From Linyphia triangularis (Eukaryota > Arthropoda > Arachnida > Araneae > Linyphiidae), in assembly GCA_963978545.1 (NCBI GenBank), contig OZ021733.1, positions 36,003,424 to 36,067,423 on the forward strand: a stretch of 64,000 nucleotides of DNA, in the 5' to 3' direction. A program made the position numbers and the translations under genes. The notes below the pieces were generated by a model that saw only the letters and a list, made by a program, of their open reading frames with translations, did no database searches and had not been told where the DNA came from. This document shows positions 22,746 through 35,517 of the stretch, one piece after another (the stretch's first letter is position 1; every line of letters starts with the position of its first letter).

Positions 22746-22935
22746 TTTTACAGCACTATAGTTCTTGAGCCCAAGAACTAGTGCTGTAGAAACAGTTTTT
22801 CTGGAAAGTATGTCTTGAAATAACATTGGCAAGAATCAAGATTGAACACTCGTGTGGAAGATTCATATTTAAACAACATTGGTAAAAGTGAACACTATCA
22901 TGTGGTAACAATGTGGAACACCCATGTTAAAACAG
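22615..22935. repeat. Foldback within the subterminal region
   Basis: 22615-22745 is repeated in inverted orientation at about 22805-22935 (shared ATGATAGTGTTCACTTTTA and GAATCTTCCACA). Between them a tight hairpin (ACAGCACTATAGTTCTTG / CAAGAACTAGTGCTGT, 22752-22791) forms the centre. The whole could fold into one long stem. Confidence 0.75.
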
Positions 22936-23799
22936 TATTGCTCATATTTTTCGGAAGGGGTTATGAAATTCAAATTCAAAATACCATTTAAAGTTGCAAT
23001 TTTAAGCAAAACAAATTATTGATTTTTGTATTTTAATAGATAACAGAAAAAATTTGGAAGCGAATGTATCCTGCCTACTTTTCTAAGCGCTTGTTTTGAC
23101 ACATATTTTTTTTTTCACATGAATGTGTTTAGTTTTATTAACACTGTAAAGTTTAAGAGTATATGCATTATAGAAACTCATTTAATGAAAAGAAAAAGTT
23201 AAAACTAGAATATTTTCCAAGTATTGGCTTTACGAGTTTCCAACTACTGTTACACTATGTATCATCTTTTAGTAGGTAGAATATCATTTTGTGAAAAATT
23301 AAACTTTCCTTTTATATGCAGAGGATTATTCTGTACAAAAATTTAATTTTGCTCCAATGAACCACAATTAAAATTACTTATAATATCTGCTACTTAATTA
23401 TCTCTGAACTAATCGAATTTGAATAAAAATTATATATATATATATTTTTTAACTATAAAAATAAATCATTACATAATGTTCAAAATAATTTTATTTCAAA
23501 AATAGCACGCATAACATTAAAACAAATGTTAATAAAACAAATATTAATAATTACATGTAACAGTAACACACATGGTCCTAACACAATTACATAGGTACAA
23601 ATACCTTTCAAATTGTTTTTAAGTTCACACTTTAAACCAGCAAATGAAAAATTATAAGATGATTAAATATATATGTGCTAATTTTTAATGACATATCCCA
23701 TTCAGAGCAACAGTAGGATCTTAACTTCAAGATCCCATTTAATAACAGTAAAATAAGAAAGGAGATACAAAATAATTATTTAAGTTTATGAACCATATG

Positions 23800-23924
23800 T
23801 TATAAACCATGTTTACAATCCTCAATATCATTCCCAAAAATATTCCACATCTCTGTCACCATCAGCAGCCTTAATGTCACTCCACGAGCTTCTTTCGCCT
23901 CCTCATTGGTTGTTTTCATAATCT
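23800..23924 (-). CDS. Candidate exon 3 of a small three-exon gene
   Basis: Minus-strand exon preceded by TTTTATTTTAG and ending in TAA (23800-23802). It enters with 2 nt of a split codon, matching the phase left by exon 2 (26675-26714). It encodes about 41 residues including EEAKEARGVTLRLLMVTEMW and ends with CKHGL. Spliced with exons 1 and 2 the product would be 65 residues. No family recognised; it could be a captured host fragment or a small element protein. Confidence 0.4.
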
Positions 23925-24744
23925 CTAAAATAAAATTACCTTTATTTAATACAAAAACCATTCAAACATATATTTATATAGATATAACTGTTTTCCAATT
24001 TTTAAAAGTAGACACCATGCCAAAAATAATAATAAAGAAATACGACGTGTAAAAATGCTCAAATCCAACTCTGCTACTTAAATCGCCAACCAAATTCAAA
24101 GATTGAATATATTAATCAAAATAATATCCCTTTTTTATGACTTAAAAAAATCCCTCTCTCGTGTTGAAAGCGATCCCCTTGTTTTGGATGGTTTTAAGTC
24201 AATGCCAGTATGCGGAAGCACCCTTCATATTATGGTGTGCACATTGGACTGACCAAAGATCACATGACCATTTAAGGCAATAACAGACTTATTTCAGAAT
24301 ATCATGCAATGACGATACACAATATAGTTTAATCAAAAGTAGATTATGTAAAAAAAATTCGAAGGCAGATGCAGAATACCAATGTTGCCTACTCCCACCC
24401 CAGTATTTGAAAACTAAAATGAAGAGTAGAAAAATTTACAGGAAAAACGTATAATATAGGTTTTTATTAATGTTATATTTCAATAGGAAACCAATTATAA
24501 TTTTTGAAAATTCTAGATTCAAACAACTTAGTTGCCTTTTACTCTTCGGTATACTTTTAGAAAAATTTACTGTATCATACAAATTTTGCTTTAAATTCAA
24601 AAACACTCTTTACTACTTTGAGGATAAATTAAATGAGCTGCTGCAACCAAGTTGAAGCCATGCTCTCTATTGGTTTCCAGTTCAAAGTCAGGAACTCATT
24701 TTTCATTACATAGTCGCCTGGAGGTTAAAATAGTCAATTAGGAA

Positions 24745-24950
24745 ATTTTGGTACCTATGTATTAACGCCACCACAGCTACAGATTTGGCGGTTTTTAATT
24801 ACTTACAAGGAATTATAGTTTTATACTTACAAGGAATCCAAAAGATAACTGCGTGCGAACAACAAGATTGCTCTTTATTGGTGGCACTGAAAAACCGTCA
24901 AATCTGTAGCTGCAGTGGCGTTAATACGTAAGTACCGATATTTTTCTTAC
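24745..24950. repeat. Nested foldback around a GGCGTTAA motif
   Basis: 24752-24802 (TATTAACGCCACCACAGCTACAGATTTGGCGG) pairs with inverted 24890-24945 (CCGTCAAATCTGTAGCTGCAGTGGCGTTAATA). Short direct repeats (CTGGAGGTTAAAATAGTC at 24718 and CTGGAGGCTAAAATAGTC at 24964) flank it. It resembles a small foldback transposon nested in the larger element. Confidence 0.55.
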
Positions 24951-25127
24951 CAAAAAAAGTTTTCTGGAGGCTAAAATAGTCACTTTAGTAAACGCCACTA
25001 GCAGCCTTGTTATAATACTGCCATAATTCAGACATGTTCACAACAGCAAAACTAATTTAAAAATAAAAAAATTATACTTAATATATAAATTATAGAGGAT
25101 TATCAAAAGAACTATCAGTGTCATTTA

Positions 25128-25512
25128 ACATGATGGCCACAAAATTTAGGTAAAAAGTTCCCTGACAGATTTAAAAAAAATTCCCTTCTTGCAAACTTTT
25201 TCCAAATTCCCCCAATTTTTCCAGATATGTTGACACATTTATCGAATAGAACTTGTATGCTAAAGAGATAATATGCCAATTTTTTAAAAATAGGTTTTGG
25301 TGGTAGTTAAAAGTTAAAATTATTCCATAACATTAAAACTTCTAATGATTATCACAGCAAATCATCAGGAAAATGGTACCAAAATAGGGATAATGGAAAA
25401 ACATACCCTAAACAGTAACAGTAAATTTTCCTGTATTTTAAAAAAATTCCCTGATTTTTTCCACAATCGAAAAGTTTCTTGATTTCCAGGTTCTGTAGCC
25501 ACACTGTTTAAG
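25128..25512. mobile_element. Possible hAT-type MITE (TGGCCACAAAAT termini)
   Basis: Left end ATGGCCACAAAATTTAGG and right end CCAGGTTCTGTAGCCACACTG are imperfect inverted repeats. Related terminus-like DNA (CAGAGTGGCCACAAAATTCAGG) recurs at 26996. No exact target duplication is visible. Confidence 0.35.
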
Positions 25513-26674
25513 TACAACAGCTGTATAAGCAAGTCCACTGAACACTGAAAAAAAAAAGAAGAATGTTCAATTCTAATACAATAAGTAAATTTATTCTAAA
25601 AAGTATTCCCAAATCTAATTACAGTCAAACCCTGTTAATGCGAAATCCGTTAACCTGAACTCCAGTTTAACGCAAAGTAAAAGCAGTTCTCCGTACTTAA
25701 AACTTAGCGTTAATTTATTCAGTTAGCACAAACAATTTCAGCGGCCCCATCGACTTCGTGTTAATGAAGTTTAGCAGCAGAGTTGGACCCCCCCCCCCCC
25801 AAAATGGGGTTTTTTTTTGTTTAAAAGTTGTTGTTTTTTTTAAATCCTTTTCTAATTTAAATGTATGCATATTTATAAATAAAATTTTACATTAACTAGA
25901 ATAATAAATGTTTAAATAACAAATAATATTTCTTCTGAAAATCATTTACACTAAGTAAATAAACAATTGCTACTTATGTGAACAATTAAATCATTAAATT
26001 TTAATATTATATTTAGAGATATGTTTTTTTAAATCCAATGGAAACTATATAATACAATAGTAATTGTTTACTACTTCTACATGGAATGTTGCTCTTAGAT
26101 TCATCAGTAATGGTGATAAGTTATACATAATTATATTTTTAAGGTTTAGAAATAAGTTATTTAAGCACAAAATCTCTATTTCACAAACAAGTTTAAAATG
26201 CAGCATATAATTTAATTTTAATTAATAATTTTGAATATTATTATAAAACAGTAATAAAACACTTAGATTAATATAAAAAGTTATTTTTGATACTTATAAA
26301 AAAAAAAGTTCTATAGACTTTCACTATAAGATTTATTTAAAAAAGTTATTTACAACACTAATTATAAATAAACACACAAAAAAAGTGCAATTTTAAATTA
26401 ATCTTTAAAAAGAGAAAAAACTATTTGGTTTAAACCATGCCAACCCTGTTCGACTGTATAACATAAAAGGGAGATTTAAAAATATATATATATATATTTT
26501 TTGCAAAAGAACAGAATTCCACTTTCTAATTTTAGTTTTTTAGAAAGTTCTTTTTGTAAATTTTTAAATAGCGAAATATCCTATACTGTACTGCATCTTT
26601 TCAATTTACCACAGTACCTGAAAAGGATAGGTTTCAGTTGTTAGGAGCCAGCGATCAGATTCCAGGCACTATAC

Positions 26675-26714
26675 CTGTTCCGCATTCCACAGTGTTGTAC
26701 ATGGTGGCAGTAAA
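26675..26714 (-). CDS. Candidate exon 2 of a small three-exon gene
   Basis: 40-nt minus-strand exon between an acceptor TTTTCAG (upstream side, 26715-26721) and a donor GTATAG (26674 downward). In phase 0 from exon 1 it encodes FTATMYNTVECGT and leaves one nucleotide, so it splices in frame to the exon at 23924. Confidence 0.35.
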
Positions 26715-27589
26715 CTGAAAATATGATAACTATTATAAAATGTATCATCCTTATATGCACATGTATATATTTACACTGATGACGTCTTTTTTAAACCTTA
26801 CTTTGAAATATCGATTTGATTACCAAGTGGGATAGGGAGAAATTCTCAATTTGTTATCCATCACTGCTTGAAAAAGAAAATTAACGAAAGAAATTCATTT
26901 TTTGCACACAAAACATCAGTTCATTTTGCAGCTATGTTTTTAAATAAACACTTAATTTTACATTAATTAAAACAACACATTACACAGAGTGGCCACAAAA
27001 TTCAGGAAATAAAGTTTTCTGATAATATCCTGATAGATTTTTAAAAATTCTCTGATTTTACAGCAAGTTTTCTTCAAATTTCCTGAACTTTTCCAGATGT
27101 GTGATCGAATTAAACATGTTAAAGAGACTACGGGTGTGGAAAATCACATAACTTTCAATTATATTATATAACATTAAGAAATATTCTATACTACATCTGT
27201 ATTCCACCTGAAATAAATTCCCGGCCCTGTTGACAATTTATAATATTACGGTGGAGGTTTTTTTTAACTGAATTAGTTCATTTAATTACCGCAAAAATTC
27301 TTTCAACAAGTATAGAAATAATATTTATACAGCATGTTTAATTCTCAGTGATCAATCGTTTTAGAAAAACATACTTCTACAAGATAGCCCATTCAGTTTT
27401 ATAGTTCATAAAAATACGTGAAATATACAATAGGTTTTTTTATTTATGTCACACGTGTGTCCCAAAAATCAACAAACCTCACTGATAAGAACATCATTAT
27501 CTAATTTCATTTATAAATAGAAATACATCTAATTTAGAAAACCGGCAAATAATAGAGTATAATTTAATAATGTAATGAAGAAAACTTAC

Positions 27590-27622
27590 CAGAAAAGGCA
27601 TAAATCCATCGTCAACAGACAT
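27590..27622 (-). CDS. Candidate exon 1 of a small three-exon gene
   Basis: 33 nt from ATG to a consensus donor GTAAGT, encoding MSVDDGFMPFL in phase 0. Upstream on the minus strand (27640-27720) lie a CRE-like TGATGACGTAG and a GCGCATGCG motif of the NRF1 type, features common in compact metazoan promoters. That they drive this gene is inference. Confidence 0.4.
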
Positions 27623-27869
27623 CGTCAAGTTTCAAATCAACTTCAAAAGTGATGCCAACTACGTCATCACTGAAGGTAAAAGCGTATTGCGCATGCGTAG
27701 GATGATACAAATCGTGGATCAGTGGTGTAATGTTGAATTATCACATTGAAGCCATATTAAAAAACCACATTGAGTAAACGGATTTTTATTTTTTGCTTTT
27801 ATAAATTGCTTTTACCAAAGTTTTCAATTAATATGATTCTTGGACAGGATTGGGGCTTTCCAAAAACCA

Positions 27870-28161
27870 AAGAAGACACTTGTTTCATGTCTGGTTGAAA
27901 TATCACATTGAAACAACATTGTGATATCACATTAGAAAAGTAAAGAAAACGAAATTCTGACTTTATTCGTACTACATAATTAAAACCCCTAAAAATTATA
28001 CGAAATAAATTGATTTCTTCTAATATCTGTTATAAAATATCAGCTTCCTTAAAAATGCATTGGAATTGCACATTGATACAATGTGGTTACAATGTGCCTT
28101 TCTCACTTTCAACGTATCCACCAAAAAACCACATAGAAACAACATGAGTGTGTTGCTTGGG
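27870..28161. repeat. Right subterminal region of the 5.8-kb element
   Basis: Contains inverted versions of the left-end motif (CATTGAAACAACATTG at about 27909, ATAGAAACAACATGAG at about 28135) and further ACATTG/CAATGTGG copies, ending in the terminal inverted repeat. Confidence 0.65.
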
Positions 28162-29737
28162 TATTTATTCCAAATAATCACGAATTCAAATCGTACAATA
28201 AATCCATTAGACTATTTTTAAATATATATTACAATACAAATTTATATATGTTTTTCGACAGGAAGTAGTTTTTCTTAGAAGGAACTTTTTCATGTGATTA
28301 TAAAGTAAGTTTTAACTGACATGAGCCTCGGCGAAACTAGTAGAATTGAATGGACTTTATGCAAAGGGTTAGTTTGAATTTAAAGATTTATTATTTAATT
28401 GGCAATTCACAATCATAATTTTATTATCCGTCTCAAAGCAGTTAACGTACCCTTTCATGAATTTTTTATATATAAATATTTCTCTAATCCTGAAAAAATC
28501 GCCTGTATTCATTTATCAATTATTTGAAGCTGGCGTAATTCCGATTGTAATTTGCTTTAGAATTAATTGTTAGTTTAAAACAAAAAAATTATAATTGGGG
28601 TTGGAATGAAATTTTTTTAAGGTTATTTGCGTAAATGTTTTCAAATAATTCAGGAAAAGCGTGTTTCTTTGAAAAAAATTATTTGAATTTGCCGATTTGT
28701 CATTGAGATATTTGTTTTTCCAAATGCCACTAGATGGCGATACCATGCAAAAACTAATGGCTTGTATAGTAGTGCAGATAAAAAATAATATTTTTTTAAT
28801 GGATAAAAATTAAATTCTCCAAGTTAGTATATTAATTATAAAAAAATATTTACTACCTCTTAAATGAATTTTTGTATTTCTCTTAGATAATTTTTTTAAA
28901 ACACGGTATATTAATACTTCAGTTACTTTACATTTACTAACTGTAATCGAAAGTTTGTGTTTTGAGTCAAATAAATGGGAGGAGCTAAAACAATTTCGCA
29001 AAATGTTTATGAATTATTAAAGGATATAAATCTATCCACGTTTACTTCCACAACTTTTAAACAAATTAACGATCATTTTAACTCACAAGGCCCACATGGG
29101 GTCATATAGGGTGCGTTCGTAAACGTAATTTTTTTTGGTTACGAAACCCGACTAAACTGAAACCGGTTTAAATCGTTAAGTCAGTTCTCGGCGACTTTTA
29201 CGAACGTCTAGTTATGAAGAGCGTCGTCTGCTATTTGTTTACATTGGAAGAGTTTAAAATTTACAAAAGAGCACTTTTACCGTAAAAAATGAAGGGACGT
29301 TTCGTTTTTTGATTGCCTCGTGTACAAATATAAAATTCGCACGAACATTATTTTACATATATCAATTAAAATGCTATTTTTTTTTTTTAATATAAATATC
29401 ATCTACTTATTAAGATGTACAAAAATATTGGTTAATTTTTAGAATGTATCAAGCTGTTTTAACAAAAAAAAAAACAAAGACTTTGTGTTTAGAACTAAAT
29501 TAAAACTTTTGAAGTTTATGCACTGTTGATGATTTAGTGTTAGCAAGAGCTAAAATATGTGTAACATTATGCAATTGGATTGAATGATAAAGGATAAACA
29601 CAAATATGAATAAGATATTAAAATATAAGTTGAAACCATATTTTGTTACCCAAAGAGAAAGATGATCTCAAATTGAACTTAAAACACATGAAATATTTCA
29701 CATTAAAAAGCTTGGAAGGAGATTTTGCTATTCAATA

Positions 29738-29967
29738 ATAGTCAGAAATGGAAAAAGTCTTCAGCACATTAAAAATGCTGTTTGTAATATTTTTTAGTTC
29801 TTCTGCACTAATGCAACTGTTTACTTGGAAATCACCAAATTTAGAAAGCATATCAATCCCGATACCAGTAGCAAGTTTGGAACAGAAGCAGTATAAGATA
29901 CCACAAGAGATTTTTTTAGCTGAATTGGTGGTGGTGTTGTTGTTTTGTTCAATTTCTGAGTACCTCT
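29738..29967 (-). other. Open minus-strand frame in the Harbinger-like element
   Basis: 76 codons open without an ATG, from just after a possible CAG acceptor to a TGA. It includes an Asn/Thr-rich start and then CISAEELKNITNSIFNVLK. It might be the last exon of an element gene. No family recognised; may be chance. Confidence 0.2.
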
Positions 29968-32383
29968 AGATGGTTGTTTGGAAGAGTAGTTAAAATGCGC
30001 TATACGCCCCTCCCCTTGGAAACTTTACAAAATGCCGCCAAGTTGAATTGACACTACTGAATTGTACCGGTTTGTCAAAATGGATGCCAAGTTGTAATGG
30101 AACCATACTTGGTGCAAAATCGCCAAAGAAAAAGGGAGAAGGGGCATATCGCATTCTTACTGGATGAGTTATCACCAATTTGGCGGTTTTTATCTGGTAC
30201 ACTTCTAACGGATGAGTACCGATATTATTTAATCGAAGCTGCATTTCCCTTTTTAAGAATTTTATTTGCACCCTACTTCCACATTTTTATATTATTGTTG
30301 CTAATTGCTAAATCGCAATTAATTTGTTTACATTGTACTTTCAACGTTTTATATTATATACGTTACGTAAGGAGTTAAAGTGTTATGTCCCCACTGGAAA
30401 CATCTTTGCTTTAGCGTTTAGTTGCAAAGGAAAAAAGTTACCAATCGAGACATATACAACTTTTTTTTTCCTATGTTCGAGGTGGTGGCTAGAGTGAATT
30501 ATGATTTTTCAAAGGGCGAGGACACCCGAACGGTGATCTTTTGGAAGCAAAAAGGTTATATACTAGAGTGTGGGTGTTCAGTACAAAACACTAAATAAAT
30601 CTCATTTTGCTAACCTGCCACATAAAACCACAACTTAAATAAAGGTAAACTAAGTGCCAAAACTTCACCCACAACAGTACATCTTTTTAATTGTTCACCT
30701 CGAAAAAGATTCTTGGCTACATAAAAAGGCTTTTTTTTTACTGTCACGACTCGGATTATGTTTTTCAGCCTTTGATATATTAAAATTTTTACTGTAAAAT
30801 GTCTCTACTTGGCTGTAAAATAAAATTTAAAGATGGGAGGAGGGACTAAAAACACAAATATTTTGGAGATTAATGATACCTTGCAAGAAATGATCTTTCA
30901 CGGACAATGAAAACAATTATTTCCCACACATCCTCAAACAAGCTTATGCAGTGCTAAAATTGTTACAATGAATAAAATCACCATCAATTACCCTGCTTTT
31001 CGAGAAAATACCCATGCGTCCCTCCCTTCTAAAACCACCGAAATCCATCCCCCCACCACCACACACACACACTTTTAAAAACACTCAATCTGCCTAAAAA
31101 CTACTAATGAAAAATAACATTAATCTTTAAATGTAGCGACACTGAGAAGTGATTTAAGGTGTATATATATTATACTATTATGAAAATGTATTAAACTACT
31201 TTGTATAAAGATATAAGTATTTTTATTAACAAATACTGCTATGCTTGGTCAACTTTTAACTCTGGAGGATCTTTCTTTTAAGTTAAATTTCTATTCTTGT
31301 TTCATAAAAAGAAAAGCCATTTTTTAAAAAAACATTTTGGAGTTCTCTATTAATTTAATTTCATGAAAGTATGTACATTTACAAGCACTATTTAAATCCA
31401 AATAAACAGTTTTGTGTACAATGTTTAATCATTACTTCACTTAATCTTACTTCCAAGTATAAAACTACATTGCAGAATATTCATTAAAAAAACAATAAAT
31501 TTTGGACCCTTGTTCAATCTTAGAGTTAGGAAGTATAAATTATTTCCTTACTAGTTAATATTTTTATTATAAGTTAAAAAATTATAAAATTTATAGTTGA
31601 ATATGGGGGTATCTTACCACTGCTTGTTTTAGAATTGAGATGTTTTATTCAAGTCTGCAGAAACATGTAAAAAGTGTATCTTAAAGCTTAAAAAATTATT
31701 CTACAATTTCATATTTACTACTTGGCATTCCTTTTCACAAATGGTAACAAACAAAAGTACATATTTTAATTATACTATTTCTAACAATAATGGTGCATGT
31801 GCTTCTAGTAGTTTTTTTTTTATTAATTTCTAATTACTCTATATTATGACAGTTATTTATAAATTAACTATTATAAGATTTTACATTGATGGCCAAAAAC
31901 CGAGTTGTTGTGCAGTTCCTGCAATTTAAATAGTATCTTTTTCCTTTTACACCTCCTAATAGTATATATAATAGCTTTTTTTAATCACTATTTTCCTACA
32001 TGGATTTTAATTTTTCAAAGCAGGCTTTCACTAAAAATTTTCAAATAGTTTATCATACTAAATACTGTCTAAGATATAATTTGACATCACAAACATTGCT
32101 AAACAATTATTTTGAATTATTGACATAGCATGTGTATTTTTCAAATCTCGTACATCTTCGTGGGAATCTTCACTAAGGTGTTCATTGTCTAAAAAAACAT
32201 TTTCAAAAAGTTACAATTATGATATGCATAGTAAAATTTAAACAATTTTTCATATACTTCCATTTGGTTTAAGTGTCCGTTGCCCCAGATTTATTCTTTG
32301 AAATATTTGCTATTATATTTTAGTAACATTAATCTGCTTATTTTCTTTTGAAGCACAGCAACAATTGTGTTAGTACATATTGG

Positions 32384-32542
32384 TTGGCCCACCTGATGGC
32401 TGTGTGGTCAACGCTCTGGCCTTGCATGCCAAAGATACAAATCCTGGGTCGTTGTGGTTCGGAATCCACGTTAAGCTGTAGGTCCAGACTTGATTAGCCA
32501 TCGTTGTGCATAAAAATAGATCGCCGAGTGTACAAACTAACC
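32384..32542 (+). repeat. SINE family A, degenerate copy
   Basis: tRNA-related head (TGATGGCTGTGTGGTCAACGC, with GCATGCCAAAG as in tRNA-Ala-like sequences). It then has the family tail GTGGTTCGGAATCCACGTTAAG through GTACAAACTAACC. The B box is damaged and part of the head/tail junction is missing compared with 46006-46202. Confidence 0.75.
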
Positions 32543-35411
32543 TATATCGGTTGTCGGACTGTTTGGTAGTTTTTCATGTTTTCTCCAAATCGAAATATGC
32601 AAGAATGGACCTAGTAAAGCCCTTGCACCATAAAACATCAACAACCAATTTGAAACACAAATATGGGAAATTTTCCCCTTCATAGACTTACACGAAAGTA
32701 TCTCCTTTTCACAGAAATAATGACTTGACAATGGTTCAATACAAAAGCCCAAGGCAATTTTTAACCTGATCAATCAACTCTTTTGAAACAGTCGAAACAA
32801 TTTCAAAAAGACAAATCTTTAAATGGGATAGAATTTTTTTTTAAATACATAGAACTGTAGTTTGCTAATGATTAATAAACACATAATGTTCATGTTGTAT
32901 AAATATTAAAATATTTTCTTTGCACATAATAATGCATATCCACTCTTGAAGGAAAATTTCTGGCTATGCTCCAGATCAATTACATATAGAAGTAATAATA
33001 AGGAATGACATAACATTATCAAAAATTTAATGTAAAATTTAGTCTCATAAATGTATTTTTATTTACATTTTAAGACATTTTCAAAAGTTCTGTGTTCATA
33101 AAATTGAAACAAATTTAAAGACTAAATGTAATGCAACATTAATTAAATAACAGCTTTTTTAATGAGGTGGCCAACATATTAAAATTTGTTTCAAGTTAGT
33201 ATTATATAAAAGAAAACTTGGAATCAGCACTATCTGTACAGAAATAATGGGATTTGCGTTTAAAAAATTTCATTACTATTAGAATAAGATTCAATATGAG
33301 CACAATGAATATTCAGTTTTAGTAACAAGGTTTCAAAATATACAATAAGTAATGTTATCGTATAAATTTACTTTCAAGAAAAGCCGAAGAAGTATCAAGT
33401 TTGTGTATATAAATAATAAAAAAAACATGTTAAACAAAGTAAATTTTATTGAAACCAATTTTCTCTTCAAAACTCGTGCAAATCCAAAAAATTGAGAAAA
33501 AAACAATAACTAATATAATAATTTCCACGCCAAATCAAAACATTCGAAAAACCTACACATTTACCAAGTCCAAACCCAAAACAAAGTATTTTCAGTGGGA
33601 AGGGAGAGGGGAAACACCAGCTCGAACGGAATAAACCGAAAGTTAACCAGCTTCTACCTTCGTTAAGAAAGTTCGATAACCAACTTAACTAGTTAAAAAA
33701 AATCGACTTTACGAACGGACAGTTACAAAACCAGTTAAGATTACGAACGCTTAGTTACACGGTTTTGCCTCAGGCTACATAACTCACTTTTTCAGTTCGA
33801 CTTTACGAACCCAGCCATAGTCAAACCTCATTTACGTTCCCCCACCCCCTTCTCCCCTTCTCCTCATTTTAAATAAAATCATCTTTTAAAAATTAAGAAA
33901 TTATGAACTCCAGTTCAATTTATTCAGTGGTCTGGATACTTACTTGTTTTTTTTAGGTAGGAGAATTAAAAGTACTAATGAAGCTTACTGCGTGTGGAAA
34001 ATATTGAAAAATCATTTGCTACTTGCATTTGTATGTTCTCATAAGATATCCCCTAGTTTGCCTTGGACACTCATTTTTTAGATGAGCGTTTTTATCTATT
34101 CAATGATAATTTTTTGCCGTTATCAGAATACTAGATAATAGGAGATAAGGCATAATGTAATTTTTTTAAAAATCAAAACTGAGATTTTTAACTATGTAGT
34201 ACCACAATAAAGATGGTATTGGTCTATAGTTGCAATTTGAGAACTGTGTTGCTATTTTGTTTAACTATATGTAAATATACTATATACATCCACTTGGATA
34301 ATTATTCTAGTAAACTTTTTATCATTTTTTGTTTTGTTTTTTATGGAGGGTCCATTTAAATAGTATAATTTGAAGTTTCTTGTAAATATACATATTTAAC
34401 CTGTTGCATTATCATAATCATAAGGAATGCATATTTTAAACACATTGTACTAGTAATGAGAAAATTTGAATGCTATCTGAATACTTTTTATGACATTATT
34501 TTTATAAACTTTTACATTCTGATATTCCAAATGGTATATTTTTTTGGTGGCAGTTTATTTACTGTTTTATTAAAATTTTACAGATTATATAGTCTAGTTG
34601 TTCCAATCTATCCATAGTGTTTTACTGGTATGCATACGAGATATTTACTTTCAACACAACACTTTTTAAATAGTGCTATAGACATTCCCTATCTTTTGGT
34701 AGTTTGTTTGTTTCTTAAATTAAATGTAAATTTTTAAGTTATTTACATTTTATCGTTTACGTATTACTAATTTGCCTTCATATTTAAAACTGTGAAAATG
34801 TGACTCACCTTGAACAAAGTTTTTCAATTTACAAGAATTCTGTATTTTAAAATTTGAATATCACAACGAATTTGTTGTTGCAATGGAGGGGGTATCTGTA
34901 GATGATGCTTGTATTAAAAGCCAAGATACATTTACTGGCTTAAATTCTTAAAGTTGGGAGATTTAGTTTAAATAATTTATATTTTGTTGGTAGTTGCCAT
35001 ATAAGAAAACCAGAAATTAAACATTTTTGAATTTATAAAAAAAAAGTGACCGTTGATGTACCTTTAAGATATTCAAATGTAAAATTTAGTTTAAAATTTA
35101 CAAAAAATTCTTGTTTTGATATTTTTTAGTATTTTTAGCAAAACTTGAAATTTCATTAAAGATTTCACTCTTTAAAAACTTATAATCTAGTTTTCACATT
35201 TAAATTAATTTTAACATTAGAAAAGTACGACAAAATTAATTGCAGCTGATGTTTTTTTCTTTTTTTTCTGAAGTGTTTACTTTTTTTGTACGGATTGAAT
35301 ATAAATTTTCCGACTTGTATAGTAACCTTTAAGTCTTGGATGCAATATCTTCATTTCATCAACATTACATATTAAAATATATTATTTAATTTAATTTTTT
35401 TTTAATTCCAG

Positions 35412-35517
35412 GCAACCATGTTGCTAAAGTTAAGCGACGAAAGTACAGAAAGCAAATTGGAAGATTTGAAGTTCCTGGTACAGTCAGCAGAGCAGCATCA
35501 GTTAAGCAGCAGACATT
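35412..35517 (+). CDS. Candidate 106-nt internal exon, unit 3
   Basis: Same exon as 16162-16267 with the same splice sites (TTCCAG and GTAGGT) and an open frame. It differs by a single codon in the KYRKQ region. The flanking introns are also conserved, so the near identity reflects recent duplication. Product unknown. Confidence 0.5.

Larger units (their letters stand above)
22325..28161. mobile_element. 5.8-kb DNA element with CCCAAGCAAC termini
   Basis: Unit 1 at 13630 shows the uninterrupted site (CAAGTTATATTTATTCC). Here TA is duplicated (22323-22324, 28162-28163) around a 5837-bp insertion. The ends CCCAAGCAACGCAACC and its inverted partner (GTGTGTTGCTTGGG) are terminal inverted repeats. 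Both subterminal regions carry many degenerate copies of a TTGTTTCAACGT-like motif. No transposase is recognised, so it is probably non-autonomous. It contains nested inverted repeats and a candidate three-exon gene on the minus strand. The superfamily is not assigned; TA target duplication alone is not diagnostic. Confidence 0.85.
14224..28769 (+). repeat. Tandem unit 2 of 3
   Basis: Begins TAGTGCAGATAAAA right after the end of unit 1 (CTTGTATAG). It has the fullest ancestral content, including the 106-nt exon at 16162-16267. About 8.7 kb after removing the 5.8-kb insertion at 22325-28161. It lacks the Harbinger-like, hAT-like and TTAA insertions of unit 3, so it gives their empty sites. Confidence 0.9.
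29109..33816. mobile_element. Harbinger-like DNA transposon, 4.7 kb
   Basis: Unit 2 gives the empty site (CATATAGTCAAAC). Here ATA is duplicated (29106-29108, 33817-33819) around a 4708-bp insertion with inverted ends GGGTGCGTTCGTAAA and GGCTGGGTTCGTAAA. A 3-bp duplication with GG-starting, TTCGTAA-rich termini fits PIF/Harbinger. Further ACGAACG motifs lie in both subterminal regions. No recognisable transposase was found; a SINE (32384-32542) is nested within. Confidence 0.7.

Noticed and set aside
22297..22761. Overlapping plus-strand ORFs of 70-94 codons rich in FNV and Cys
   Set aside because: They are translations of the degenerate TTGTTTCAACGT-like subterminal array in several frames; the periodicity is in the DNA, not in a protein.
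30097..30378. 93-codon plus-strand ORF with a basic start and hydrophobic end, overlapping a 93-codon minus ORF
   Set aside because: Both frames are open in the same DNA and neither shows a known motif; I could not decide that either is real.
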